Source: a bacterium (lineage in GTDB: Bacteria > Patescibacteriota > Minisyncoccia > Minisyncoccales > JANBVM01). Taken from it: a stretch of 64,000 bases of DNA. The stretch lies in the NCBI GenBank assembly GCA_030665965.1, contig DAOUYT010000001.1:1-64000 (forward strand), read 5' to 3'. The position numbers and the translations under genes are program-made. Every line of letters starts with the position of its first letter. Within the stretch, counting starts at the first letter, position 1. The notes below the pieces were generated by a model that saw only the letters and a list, made by a program, of their open reading frames with translations, was not told where the DNA came from and did not search any database. Positions 1-6,872 of this stretch are shown piece by piece.

Positions 1-329
1 TGTATATTGCCCAGCCTCCTCTTTATAAAATTCAAGCCGGGAAAGAGATTCAATTCGCTTATACCGAGAATCAGAAATTAAATATCTTAAAGTCAATGAA
101 AAAAAGAGTTGGTATTTCTATTCAGAGATACAAGGGTTTAGGAGAGATGAATGCAGGAGAGTTATGGGAAACAACCATGGATCCTGAAAATAGGATTTTA
201 CTTCAGGTCACTATTGAAGATGCCAGGGAGGCAGATAAGATTTTTGACACCTTGATGGGAAAGGAAGTTTCATCAAGAAAGAAGTTTATTCAAACCTATG
301 CAAAAAAGGTGAAGAACCTTGATATTTAA
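1..329 (+). CDS. gyrB: DNA gyrase subunit B, C-terminal end (partial)
   Basis: The reading frame is open from base 3 and only the last ~108 residues are present. It contains YIAQPPLYK, the signature [10 protein letters not shown], then [11 protein letters not shown] and a terminal VKNLDI, which are the TOPRIM-distal and C-terminal motifs of type IIA topoisomerase B subunits. The NLDI ending favours GyrB over ParE. GyrB is the ATPase subunit that drives negative supercoiling with GyrA. An internal ATG at 96 is not the start because conserved GyrB sequence continues upstream of it. secE follows after 15 bp, so the genes may be co-transcribed. Confidence 0.95.
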   Translation, partial: YIAQPPLYKIQAGKEIQFAYTENQKLNILKSMKKRVGISIQRYKGLGEMNAGELWETTMDPENRILLQVTIEDAREADKIFDTLMGKEVSSRKKFIQTYAKKVKNLDI

Positions 330-344
330 CATTGAAAAAATAAT

Positions 345-545
345 ATGAATTTTAAGAATATTCCCATAAAAATTAATACCTTTTTTAAAGAAATCAAGGT
401 AGAGATTAGGAAGGTTAATTGGCCAACAAGAAAGGAAACCATAAGAGATACCTTGATTGTCATCGGGGTTTCAATAGTAGTTGCCATATTTTTAGGTGGA
501 ATAGATTTTCTCTTTACCACCTTATTAAATAGATTTATACTTTAG
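345..545 (+). CDS. secE: Preprotein translocase subunit SecE
   Basis: A 66-residue protein of the short one-membrane-helix SecE form. An amphipathic N-terminal segment carries the conserved EIRKVNWPTRKET motif, followed by a single hydrophobic helix (about residues 37-60). SecE clamps SecY in the inner-membrane translocon. nusG begins 4 bp after its stop, the almost universal secE-nusG pairing, which supports the call despite the small size. Confidence 0.95.
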   Translation: MNFKNIPIKINTFFKEIKVEIRKVNWPTRKETIRDTLIVIGVSIVVAIFLGGIDFLFTTLLNRFIL

Positions 546-549
546 AAAT

Positions 550-1095
550 ATGCCAAAGCAAAAAATAATCCAAAAGAGAAGCTGGTATGTGCTCCACACC
601 TATTCAGGATATGAAGAATCTGTGGCCAAGAATTTAAGACAAAGGATTGAGTCTTTGGGTATGGAAGATAAAATCTTCAATGTTATTGTTCCCAAAGAAA
701 AAAAGATAAAGATTAAAGCAGGCAAGAGAAAGGTGATTGAAGAAAAGATTTATCCAGGTTATGTGCTGGTGGAAATGATTGTTACAGATGATTCCTGGTA
801 TGTTGTCAGGAATACCCCTAACGTTACTGGTTTTATCGGGGCTGGTACCATTCCTATTCCGGTTTCAGAAAAAGAGATTAATGACCTGAAAAAGAGGATG
901 GAGGTGAAAGAGCCCCAGTACAAGATTAAGGTTAAAATTGGTGATTTGGTAAAGATTACAGATGGTCCTTTCAAGGATTTTGAAGGCAAGGTTTCTGAGA
1001 TTGATGAAGAAAAGGGGAAGATAAAGGTCTTGGTAAATATGTTTGGAAGAGACACGCCTGTTGAGTTAGATTCCCTCCAGGCCAAGAAGCTTTAA
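550..1095 (+). CDS. nusG: Transcription termination/antitermination protein NusG
   Basis: A 181-residue protein of normal family length. The N-terminal NGN domain starts with [12 protein letters not shown] and contains the YPGYVLVEM strand; the C-terminal KOW domain starts at [16 protein letters not shown]. NusG binds RNA polymerase and suppresses or modulates pausing, and couples to ribosomal S10 or Rho through the KOW domain. It lies in the secE-nusG-rplK order typical of bacteria. Confidence 0.97.
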   Translation: MPKQKIIQKRSWYVLHTYSGYEESVAKNLRQRIESLGMEDKIFNVIVPKEKKIKIKAGKRKVIEEKIYPGYVLVEMIVTDDSWYVVRNTPNVTGFIGAGTIPIPVSEKEINDLKKRMEVKEPQYKIKVKIGDLVKITDGPFKDFEGKVSEIDEEKGKIKVLVNMFGRDTPVELDSLQAKKL

Positions 1096-1121
1096 CATTA
1101 AACCTATTTGATGACAAGATT

Positions 1122-1544
1122 ATGGCAAAAAAAATAAAAGCCGTCATAAAATTACAGATTCCAGGAGGTAAAGCTACTCCTGCACCTCCTGTAGGGCCTT
1201 CTTTGGCCCAGCATGGATTAAATATTGCTGAATTCTGCAAGAAGTTTAATGATGCAACCCAGAATCAGCAGGGAGCTAAGATTCCTGTAGTGGTTACCAT
1301 ATATGAGGACAGGAGTTATACCTTTAAGACAAAGCAACCCTTGGTCTCTGATTTATTGAAAAAAGCAGCTGGTATTGAAAAGGGTTCAGGAGAGCCTAAC
1401 AGAAAAAAGGTGGGCAAGATTACAAAAGAACAGCTAAGAAAGATAGCTGAACAAAAGATATCTGATTTAAATACCGAAGACATAGAAAAAGCAATGAAGA
1501 TTATACAAGCTACAGCTGAAAACATGGGAATAGAAGTTCAATAA
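1122..1544 (+). CDS. rplK: 50S ribosomal protein L11 (uL11)
   Basis: 140 residues with the L11 N-terminal signature ([20 protein letters not shown]) and a C-terminal RNA-binding domain containing [11 protein letters not shown]11 binds the GTPase-associated centre of 23S rRNA. In most bacteria rplA (L1) follows at once; here the next gene is unrelated, and rplJ-rplL lie about 30 kb away. Loss of L1 is reported for some CPR lineages; whether L1 is absent from this genome cannot be seen from one window. Confidence 0.97.
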   Translation: MAKKIKAVIKLQIPGGKATPAPPVGPSLAQHGLNIAEFCKKFNDATQNQQGAKIPVVVTIYEDRSYTFKTKQPLVSDLLKKAAGIEKGSGEPNRKKVGKITKEQLRKIAEQKISDLNTEDIEKAMKIIQATAENMGIEVQ

Positions 1545-1553
1545 ACAATCTCT

Positions 1554-2033
1554 ATGTTAAATTCAAGAATCAATTTAAAAATAGCAGTAATTATCCTTGG
1601 CATTGCCATAATAGGAGCATTAATTTTAATTCAGAATGAGTATGTTTTGACCAAAAAAGAGATAGATGGCTTGATTGAAAATCAGTTTGTTGATTTCCAG
1701 TATCAGAAAAGAAAAGCTGCTCAGGAAGAAACAGTATATATCATTAATAAGGGAAATGGGGATGTGCTTTACTATGAAATAGTGCCTTCTGAAGATTCAA
1801 CCGTCTTTTCCTTGCTGAAAGAGTTAAGCCAGAGAGAGAATTTTGAGTTAGAATCAACCTTATATGAGGGAATGGGCGTATTTGTTGAAAGTATTGATGG
1901 TCTCAGGAATGGAACCCAAGATAAATATTGGCAATACTGGGTTAATAATGAATTGCCCCAGGTTGCTGCAGATAAAATGCAGATTAAGAAAAATGATGTT
2001 ATTGAGTGGAGATTTGAGGCTTCTACTTTTTAG
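1554..2033 (+). CDS. Membrane-anchored DUF4430 (transcobalamin-like) protein
   Basis: 159 residues: an N-terminal membrane helix (about 9-27) and an extracytoplasmic domain whose second half (LESTLYEGMGVFVESIDG, then KYWQYWVNNE and a closing DVIEWRF) matches the DUF4430 pattern. DUF4430 resembles the C-terminal domain of transcobalamin, so ligand capture at the cell surface is plausible. It starts 9 bp after rplK and is followed 26 bp later by a multi-pass membrane protein. Binding of a cobamide is inference; the family also occurs in proteins with other or unknown ligands. Confidence 0.7.
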   Translation: MLNSRINLKIAVIILGIAIIGALILIQNEYVLTKKEIDGLIENQFVDFQYQKRKAAQEETVYIINKGNGDVLYYEIVPSEDSTVFSLLKELSQRENFELESTLYEGMGVFVESIDGLRNGTQDKYWQYWVNNELPQVAADKMQIKKNDVIEWRFEASTF

Positions 2034-2059
2034 TACGTATTTAACAATCCATAAATTAA

Positions 2060-2629
2060 ATGGACTATAAAAAGCTTTTTTTTACTATTTTAATTATCAT
2101 CTTCGGAGTTATTTTTCGCATTTTTTTGAATGAAACAATAGCTATTCCTAATTTTGAAGCAGTAACTGCTTTATCTTTGCTTTCAGGGGTGTTTGTGGGA
2201 GGTGTTTACAGTATTTTAATTCCTCTTTCCATCATGTTTTTTTCTGACCTTTATTTTGGCAATACCTTTATTTATCTTTTTACCTGGTCAGCCTTTGTCT
2301 TGATTGGAATTTCTGGTAATATATTCAAGAGGGATTCTAAACATTATTTGCTTAAAATTACAGGTTCAGGAGTTTTGTCTGTTTTATTTTTTTATTTGTG
2401 GACGAATCTTGGCTGGTGGCTGATTTCTGGAATGTATCCCATGAGTTTTTCAGGTTTGATTCAATGTTATATTGCTGCCCTTGCTTTTTTAAAGAATCAA
2501 CTTATTTCCGTGATTCTTTTTGTTCCTGGTTTCAATGTTATTTTTTCTTTTCTTATTGATAAGGTTTTTTCTTCTTCTCAAAAGGTAAAAAAGCATGGAA
2601 CCTTTATTTTACCCGAAATTAATCATTAA
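2060..2629 (+). CDS. Multi-pass membrane protein, DUF6580/ECF S-component-like
   Basis: 189 residues with about five or six hydrophobic helices and the early motif FRIFLNETIAIPNFEAVTAL, resembling DUF6580 proteins and the general shape of ECF transporter substrate-binding (S) components. The FxPxxxxVTAL-like N-terminus followed by GVFVGG is characteristic. It sits between the DUF4430 protein and dcd in one direction with short gaps. A transport role together with the DUF4430 protein is reasonable; the substrate cannot be read from sequence, and no ECF ATPase gene is adjacent. Confidence 0.6.
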   Translation: MDYKKLFFTILIIIFGVIFRIFLNETIAIPNFEAVTALSLLSGVFVGGVYSILIPLSIMFFSDLYFGNTFIYLFTWSAFVLIGISGNIFKRDSKHYLLKITGSGVLSVLFFYLWTNLGWWLISGMYPMSFSGLIQCYIAALAFLKNQLISVILFVPGFNVIFSFLIDKVFSSSQKVKKHGTFILPEINH

Positions 2630-2650
2630 GATTATATTATTTTAATTTAT

Positions 2651-3217
2651 ATGATTCTTTCTGACAGAGACATCAAAAAATATATTAAAATGGGTAAGAT
2701 TAAAATTAAACCCGAACCTGATTTTAAAAAACAGTTAGGTTCAGCTTCTTTAGATTTAAGACTGGGAAATGAATTCAGGGTTTTTAACCACGTAAAAAAA
2801 CCGTTTATTGATACCAAAGATCCAAAGACTTTTAAGAATATAACCCATTTGATAAAGATAAAAGATAAAGAACCTTTTGTTTTCCAGCCAGGCCAATTTA
2901 TTTTAGGGGTGACCTTAGAGGAGATTTCTCTGCCCGATGGCGTGGCAGCCAGGGTTGATGGAAGGAGCAGCATTGGAAGACTGGGAATTGTTGTTCATTC
3001 CACTGCCGGACATGTTGATGCCGGATTTAGGGGAAGAATTAATCTTGAGATGGAGAATATTGGAATGATGCCCGTTCTTTTGTATCCTGGAACAAGGATC
3101 TGCCAGTTGGTTTTTGAATTGCTTTCTTCATCAGCTGAGATTCCTTATTACAAAAAGAAAGGGGCAAAATATTTAGGAACAAAATCCCCGGAAGAAAGCA
3201 AGCTTGAAAAAATATGA
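2651..3217 (+). CDS. dcd: dCTP deaminase, probably bifunctional (dUMP-forming)
   Basis: 188 residues of the dUTPase/dCTP-deaminase trimer fold, with GRSSIGRLG, then HSTAGHVDAGFRGRINLEME; the Glu in LEMEN is the expected catalytic residue. Gly after HSTA, followed by VDAGF, is as in bifunctional dCTP deaminase/dUTPase enzymes (M. jannaschii and M. tuberculosis type) rather than the E. coli monofunctional form, so dCTP to dUMP in one protein is likely. Its stop overlaps the next gene's ATG (ATGA), indicating translational coupling, and a thymidylate synthase-like gene is two genes downstream. Confidence 0.9.
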   Translation: MILSDRDIKKYIKMGKIKIKPEPDFKKQLGSASLDLRLGNEFRVFNHVKKPFIDTKDPKTFKNITHLIKIKDKEPFVFQPGQFILGVTLEEISLPDGVAARVDGRSSIGRLGIVVHSTAGHVDAGFRGRINLEMENIGMMPVLLYPGTRICQLVFELLSSSAEIPYYKKKGAKYLGTKSPEESKLEKI

Positions 3218-4044
3218 ATGATTGGCCCAAGGTAGAGGGAAGATATAAAGTGGGAAACAAGACCTCTCCTATTGCAGTTTGTACCAATGCCAGTATTGAT
3301 GACATAGAGATTGACCTTAAAAAAATAGCAATTATTGGAAAGTGTGTTACAGAGAACATTGGCATTGAAAAGATAATCCAGAATATAGTTTCCAATCCTA
3401 ATATAAGGTATTTGATTCTTTGCGGAAAGAAATCAAAGGGTCATTTTATCTCCCAGGCAATTGAATCTTTAAAGAAAAATGGCATTGACCAAGATAAGAG
3501 AATCATTGGAGCTGCAGGCAACATGCCTTATTTAAGAAATATTGACGAAGAACTAATTGAAAGGTTCAGGGAACAGGTAGAGATAATCAATATGGCAGGG
3601 GAGACCAACAGCCAAAAAATTGAAGCAATGGTAGATAAATTATTAGAAGGAAAAACAGAGGAGTTTAAAGGTGAAGCTGTTCAAATTAAAAAAATAGAGG
3701 AGATTGAAGCTAAACCAGCAAAATGGATTGCTGACCCTAAAGGTTATTTTGTAATCTCCCTTAATAATGAAAGAACCAAGATTATGGTTGATCATTATAT
3801 AAAAGGGGAGATCAACAAAAGAATTATTGGCAAGAATGCCAAGGAAATCTGTGATACCATTGCCAGATTAAAACTCATAGGAGAGTTTGAACAGTCTTTG
3901 GAGCATTCCATGTATTTGGGAAGAGAACTTGAAAAAGCAGAAATAGCTTTAAGGGAAAACCTTGATTTTGAACAGGACAAGGAATTAAAAATTAAAAAGC
4001 TTAAAAAACAAGAGTCAACCAATGAATACGGTTGGTTTGATTAA
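3214..4044 (+). CDS. MtrA-like corrinoid-protein domain fused to DUF4346
   Basis: 276 residues. Residues ~1-150 match subunit A of tetrahydromethanopterin S-methyltransferase (MtrA): WPKVEGRYKVGN at the start, TENIGIEKIIQNI, NPNIRYLILCG and SKGHFISQ. His77 in the last motif aligns with the His that ligates the corrinoid cobalt in methanogen MtrA. Residues ~170-265 (DPKGYFVISLNNE, SMYLGRELEKAEIAL) match DUF4346, a domain associated with thymidylate synthase proteins. No MtrB-H partner is nearby. It overlaps dcd by 4 bp and the ThyA-like gene by 23 bp, so all three are probably made together. A role as corrinoid or C1-carrier partner in dTMP synthesis is a hypothesis. Confidence 0.8.
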   Translation: MNDWPKVEGRYKVGNKTSPIAVCTNASIDDIEIDLKKIAIIGKCVTENIGIEKIIQNIVSNPNIRYLILCGKKSKGHFISQAIESLKKNGIDQDKRIIGAAGNMPYLRNIDEELIERFREQVEIINMAGETNSQKIEAMVDKLLEGKTEEFKGEAVQIKKIEEIEAKPAKWIADPKGYFVISLNNERTKIMVDHYIKGEINKRIIGKNAKEICDTIARLKLIGEFEQSLEHSMYLGRELEKAEIALRENLDFEQDKELKIKKLKKQESTNEYGWFD

Positions 4045-4822
4045 AAATATGTATCAAACAAAAATAATTGCAGCTAAAAATTTAGGTCAGGCATGGGAAA
4101 GAGCCTGTATCTTAATAATGAAAGAAGGACATAATCGTTATGTTCAGGCCCCTGAATATAAAATTGAAACAAGGGATTTGCCTTTGATGATAAAGGTGTC
4201 AGAGCCTTTTTCAGAGCCAAGACTTTCTTTGAAATCCAATGTTAAAAAAGAACAGGCTGATGACTATTCCAAAAAACTGCTTTTTGGGAGCGGAAAAGAA
4301 AAAGAAAATAGCTTTGATTATACCTATTTTTCTCGGCTTCGTTGTTATCCTGATTGCCGGGTGAGGGCTTTTTTGCCCAGTATTACAGAATCAAAAGAAG
4401 AACTGGAACAGGAGGTAAGAAAGGTTTCTCCTGACGGTAAATGTCTGGTTGAGAGAATTGACCAGGTGGAAAAAGCAATTAAGATTTTAAAGAAAGATCC
4501 AACCCGTCGGACAGTTGTTCTTCATACCTGGATTCCTTACAGGGATTTGATGAAATTTGGACCTAAGAGAGAAGACACCTCTTCTCCCTGTGTGGTTTTG
4601 GTTTATCCTCAACTGGTTGATGGGAAATTGCACATGTTTATTGTAATGAAAACCAATGATTTATATAATGCCTGGCCTGAAAATGCCTATGCCCTTACCA
4701 ATCTCCAGAAACATATAGCTGATGAATTGGGGGTTGAAACAGGAACCTATACCCATTTTTCTGTAAGTATGCATATTTATAAAGACATGTTTGAGGAAGT
4801 AAAAAGGAAATTTAATCTTTAA
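4022..4822 (+). CDS. Thymidylate synthase (ThyA-like, divergent)
   Basis: 266 residues. ThyA landmarks are present: DPTRRTVVLHTW (phosphate-binding Arg pair), SSPCVVLVYP (nucleophilic Cys), TNDLYNAWPENAYAL (Asp and Asn of the dUMP pocket) and MHIYKDM (H-x-Y). The Arg normally found three residues before that Asp is Lys here. The family converts dUMP to dTMP with a methylene-pterin. The divergence and coupling to an MtrA-DUF4346 gene suggest a non-standard C1 carrier. The start at 4022 overlaps the previous gene; an ATG at 4049 (MYQTKIIAAK) is an equally reasonable start. Confidence 0.85.
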   Translation: MNTVGLIKNMYQTKIIAAKNLGQAWERACILIMKEGHNRYVQAPEYKIETRDLPLMIKVSEPFSEPRLSLKSNVKKEQADDYSKKLLFGSGKEKENSFDYTYFSRLRCYPDCRVRAFLPSITESKEELEQEVRKVSPDGKCLVERIDQVEKAIKILKKDPTRRTVVLHTWIPYRDLMKFGPKREDTSSPCVVLVYPQLVDGKLHMFIVMKTNDLYNAWPENAYALTNLQKHIADELGVETGTYTHFSVSMHIYKDMFEEVKRKFNL

Positions 4823-4857
4823 GAATAAAAAAACTTACTATTAGGGAATTAAGTTTT

Positions 4858-4885
4858 AGGAGTTCGAGTCTCGTCGTCCCCACCA
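4858..4885 (+). pseudogene. tRNA- or tmRNA-like 3' end fragment with CCA
   Basis: The sequence reads as a T-arm (AGGAG, loop TTCGAGT, CTCGT), a 3' acceptor strand CGTCCCC, a discriminator A and CCA. One T-stem pair is a G-G mismatch. No matching 5' acceptor (GGGGACG) or anticodon arm exists upstream: thyA coding sequence ends only ~35 bp before. CGTCCCCACCA is a common tmRNA 3' terminus as well as a tRNA one. It looks like a truncated remnant of the kind left at integration sites. Confidence 0.55.
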
Positions 4886-4892
4886 TTTCGGG

Positions 4893-4915
4893 CCCGAGCA
4901 TTTGGCTCGGGTTTT
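4893..4915 (+). terminator. Intrinsic terminator after the thyA-like unit
   Basis: Perfect 7-bp stem CCCGAGC (4893-4899) and GCTCGGG (4905-4911), loop ATTTG, followed by TTTT. It directly follows the tRNA-like fragment, as expected for the end of an RNA gene or of the dcd-thyA operon. Confidence 0.75.
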
Positions 4916-4995
4916 AGGTTTGACAAAAACTAAAAGATGGGGTAAAAGTAGATAGATTAAAATTACAATTAAAAATGTGGAGGTTAAGGATAAAA

Positions 4996-5322
4996 ATGTT
5001 TAGGAAAAAAAGGAAAAAAACAGAAATTAAAGAAAGAAAGGAAATTAAAGAGACTAGAAAAATTGAGAAGGTAGCTATAAAAACAAATGAATTTACCAAG
5101 GGCACCTCAATCAAAATCTTCTTTCCCAATAGAGAAGAAGATAACATATGGCTTACTTCTGTAGATAAGCGCTTGAAACCTTATTCTGAATCTCAGATTA
5201 GAAGAATCTGGTCCGATTGTCAGAATCAGATAAAAGCAATGGATCCTGAGATTCCTGTGGTATTTCATGAAATAGTTCGAAAACTTAACGAAGCTATTAA
5301 AAAGAGAGGAATAGATATCTGA
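4996..5322 (+). CDS. Hypothetical basic protein
   Basis: 108 residues from the ATG at 4996, which has AAGGA 5 nt upstream; an in-frame ATG at 4975 has no ribosome-binding site. The N-terminus is a long Lys/Glu/Arg-rich stretch, followed by a compact region with KIFFPNREEDNIWL, YSESQIRRIWSDCQNQI and a C-terminal helix. I do not recognise a family. It lies alone between a tRNA-like fragment and three inverted repeats, so it may be a recent arrival. Confidence 0.6.
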   Translation: MFRKKRKKTEIKERKEIKETRKIEKVAIKTNEFTKGTSIKIFFPNREEDNIWLTSVDKRLKPYSESQIRRIWSDCQNQIKAMDPEIPVVFHEIVRKLNEAIKKRGIDI

Positions 5323-5364
5323 ATAGCTAAATGTTGGTGGTTTCTAGATTTATTTTATATATAG

Positions 5365-5414
5365 GGAAAAAAGAACTATATCGAGAAAATAATTATTTTC
5401 TCTTTCTTTTTTCC
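5365..5414. repeat. Long inverted repeat with a perfect 20-nt palindrome
   Basis: The outer arms GGAAAAAAG (5365-5373) and CTTTTTTCC (5406-5414) enclose a perfect palindrome, GAGAAAATAA/TTATTTTCTC, at 5383-5402. It is the first of three successive dyads between 5365 and 5517. Function unknown: terminator, protein-binding site or element end. Confidence 0.7.
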
Positions 5415-5418
5415 GCTT

Positions 5419-5457
5419 TTTTTCAAGCCCATAATCATAGATTGTGGTTTTGAAAAA
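5419..5457. repeat. Second hairpin in the 5.3-5.5 kb intergenic region
   Basis: TTTTTCAA (5419-5426) pairs with TTGAAAAA (5450-5457). Inside, CCATAATC (5429-5436) pairs with GATTGTGG (5440-5447) with one G-T wobble and an ATA loop. The stem is long and nearly continuous. Apart from the dyads, 5323-5519 shows no gene. Confidence 0.6.
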
Positions 5458-5483
5458 GAAAATTAAAGAAAAAGAAGATTAAA

Positions 5484-5517
5484 ACAAAAACTGTCTATTA
5501 ATATGGGCAGTTTTTGT
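5484..5517 (+). terminator. Terminator-like hairpin upstream of tmk
   Basis: ACAAAAACTG (5484-5493) and CAGTTTTTGT (5508-5517) pair perfectly. The stem continues inward through TCTAT and ATGGG with two wobbles, giving about 15 bp around a 4-nt loop. A and T tracts on both sides would allow termination in either direction. It insulates tmk from upstream transcription. Confidence 0.65.
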
Positions 5518-5519
5518 GT

Positions 5520-5542
5520 TATAATATGTGTATAATAAAACA
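5520..5542 (+). promoter_or_regulatory. tmk promoter -10 region, predicted leaderless start
   Basis: Two TATAAT boxes occur at 5520-5525 and 5531-5536. The second ends 6 nt before the ATG at 5543, so transcription would start at or next to the A of the start codon. No clear -35 box is visible. Confidence 0.55.
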
Positions 5543-6160
5543 ATGGAGAAGAATACTTTTCCTGGAAAATTTATTGTTTTTGAAGGATTGGATGGCTCAG
5601 GGCAATCAACCCAGTCAGGGCTTTTAAAGGATTTTTTATTGAAAAAAGGATATAATATTCTTCTTGCAAAGGAACCTACCTTAGATTCTGAAGTAGGCAG
5701 AAAGATTAGAAAGGTTTTGAGGAAAGAATTAAAAATACCTCCCCAGGAACTACAAGAATTGTTTGTTCAAGATAGAAAGGAACATCTGGAAAAAACCATT
5801 ATTCCTGCTTTAAAACAAGGAAAAACAGTTATTTCTGACCGTTATTTTCTCTCTTCCCTTGCTTATGGAACATCTGAAGGCCTTGATTTGAAATGGTTAA
5901 TTGAGATTAACAGCCAATTCTTATTTCCTGATATAATTTTCCTTTTAAAGGTGAATCCTGAAATTTGTATTAAAAGGGCTGCAAAGAGAAATATTAAAAT
6001 GACCCTTTTTGAAGAAAAAGAAAAGTTAGCTATGGTTTGGCAAACTTATGAAATCTTGCCAGATCGATTTGAGAATATTTATGTTATCGATGGAGAAAAA
6101 TCCATTGAAAAAGTTTTTGAACAAATAAAGAATATATTAAATAAAAAGCTAAATTTATGA
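5543..6160 (+). CDS. tmk: Thymidylate kinase
   Basis: 205 residues from ATG 5543. P-loop FEGLDGSGQSTQ near residue 15 (Gln replaces the usual Lys of GSGKST), the LID/DR region with ISDRYFLSSLAYG, and the family-typical KEPT segment. It phosphorylates dTMP to dTDP, the step after the ThyA-like enzyme encoded 0.7 kb upstream. A GTG at 5528 in the same frame lies inside the promoter and is unlikely to be used. The stop overlaps the deoC start by 4 bp, so the two are translationally coupled. The P-loop Lys-to-Gln change should be checked. Confidence 0.9.
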   Translation: MEKNTFPGKFIVFEGLDGSGQSTQSGLLKDFLLKKGYNILLAKEPTLDSEVGRKIRKVLRKELKIPPQELQELFVQDRKEHLEKTIIPALKQGKTVISDRYFLSSLAYGTSEGLDLKWLIEINSQFLFPDIIFLLKVNPEICIKRAAKRNIKMTLFEEKEKLAMVWQTYEILPDRFENIYVIDGEKSIEKVFEQIKNILNKKLNL

Positions 6161-6828
6161 AAAAGATAAACAAAAAAAATATTGCCAGAATCATTGACCA
6201 CACCAATATCAAGCTTGAAGCAAAAGCCAAAGACATTAAAGAGACCTGTCAGGAGGCAAAACAGTATGGTTTCAGATCAGTGTGTGTCAATCCCAAATGG
6301 GTGAGATTAGCCAAAAAACAACTAGAGGGAACCAAGGTTAAAATAGTTGTTTTAATTGATGCTCCCATGGGTTTAAGCCCTCATCAAAAAAGAATGAGAA
6401 TATGTAAAAAAACAAAGAAACATGGAGCAGATGAGCTGGATGTAGTAATGAATATTGTTGATTTAAAATATGGGAGATATGATAAGGTTTTAAAAGATTT
6501 GAAAGGAATTTGTAGTATTTTACCCACAAAAGTAATCATTGGTTCAGGTTATCTGACAGATGACGAGATTAAGAAAGCTTCTAAAATTGTTAAGAAAGCT
6601 GGAGCTTTTTGTGTTAAAACAGCCACCTCAAAAGACCCTTTGGAAAATCGAGAAATAAAAGAAAAAGTCTATCATCTGAAAATAATGAAAAAATCAGCTC
6701 CTGGTCTTTCAATTAAAGCTTCAGGAAAAATCAGAACCTTAAGCGATGTTAAGGCAGCTGTGAAAGCTGGAGCTGACATTATTGGTACCAGTTCCGGGAT
6801 AAAGATAATAAAAGAGCTTGAAAAATAA
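6157..6828 (+). CDS. deoC: Deoxyribose-phosphate aldolase
   Basis: 223 residues of TIM-barrel class I aldolase type. IARIIDHTNIK at the N-terminus, ELDVVMNI in the core, FCVKTATSK with the Schiff-base Lys, and IKASGKIRT near the end are DeoC hallmarks. It interconverts deoxyribose-5-phosphate with acetaldehyde and glyceraldehyde-3-phosphate, linking nucleoside salvage to central metabolism. The ATG overlaps the tmk stop by 4 bp. Confidence 0.95.
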   Translation: MKKINKKNIARIIDHTNIKLEAKAKDIKETCQEAKQYGFRSVCVNPKWVRLAKKQLEGTKVKIVVLIDAPMGLSPHQKRMRICKKTKKHGADELDVVMNIVDLKYGRYDKVLKDLKGICSILPTKVIIGSGYLTDDEIKKASKIVKKAGAFCVKTATSKDPLENREIKEKVYHLKIMKKSAPGLSIKASGKIRTLSDVKAAVKAGADIIGTSSGIKIIKELEK

Positions 6829-6872
6829 TTTAAGATTAAATTCATTTTAAAGAATAAATTTAGAAAAAGAAA

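Noticed and set aside
4858-4885. Complete tRNA gene
   Set aside because: No 5' acceptor, D-arm or anticodon arm fits upstream.
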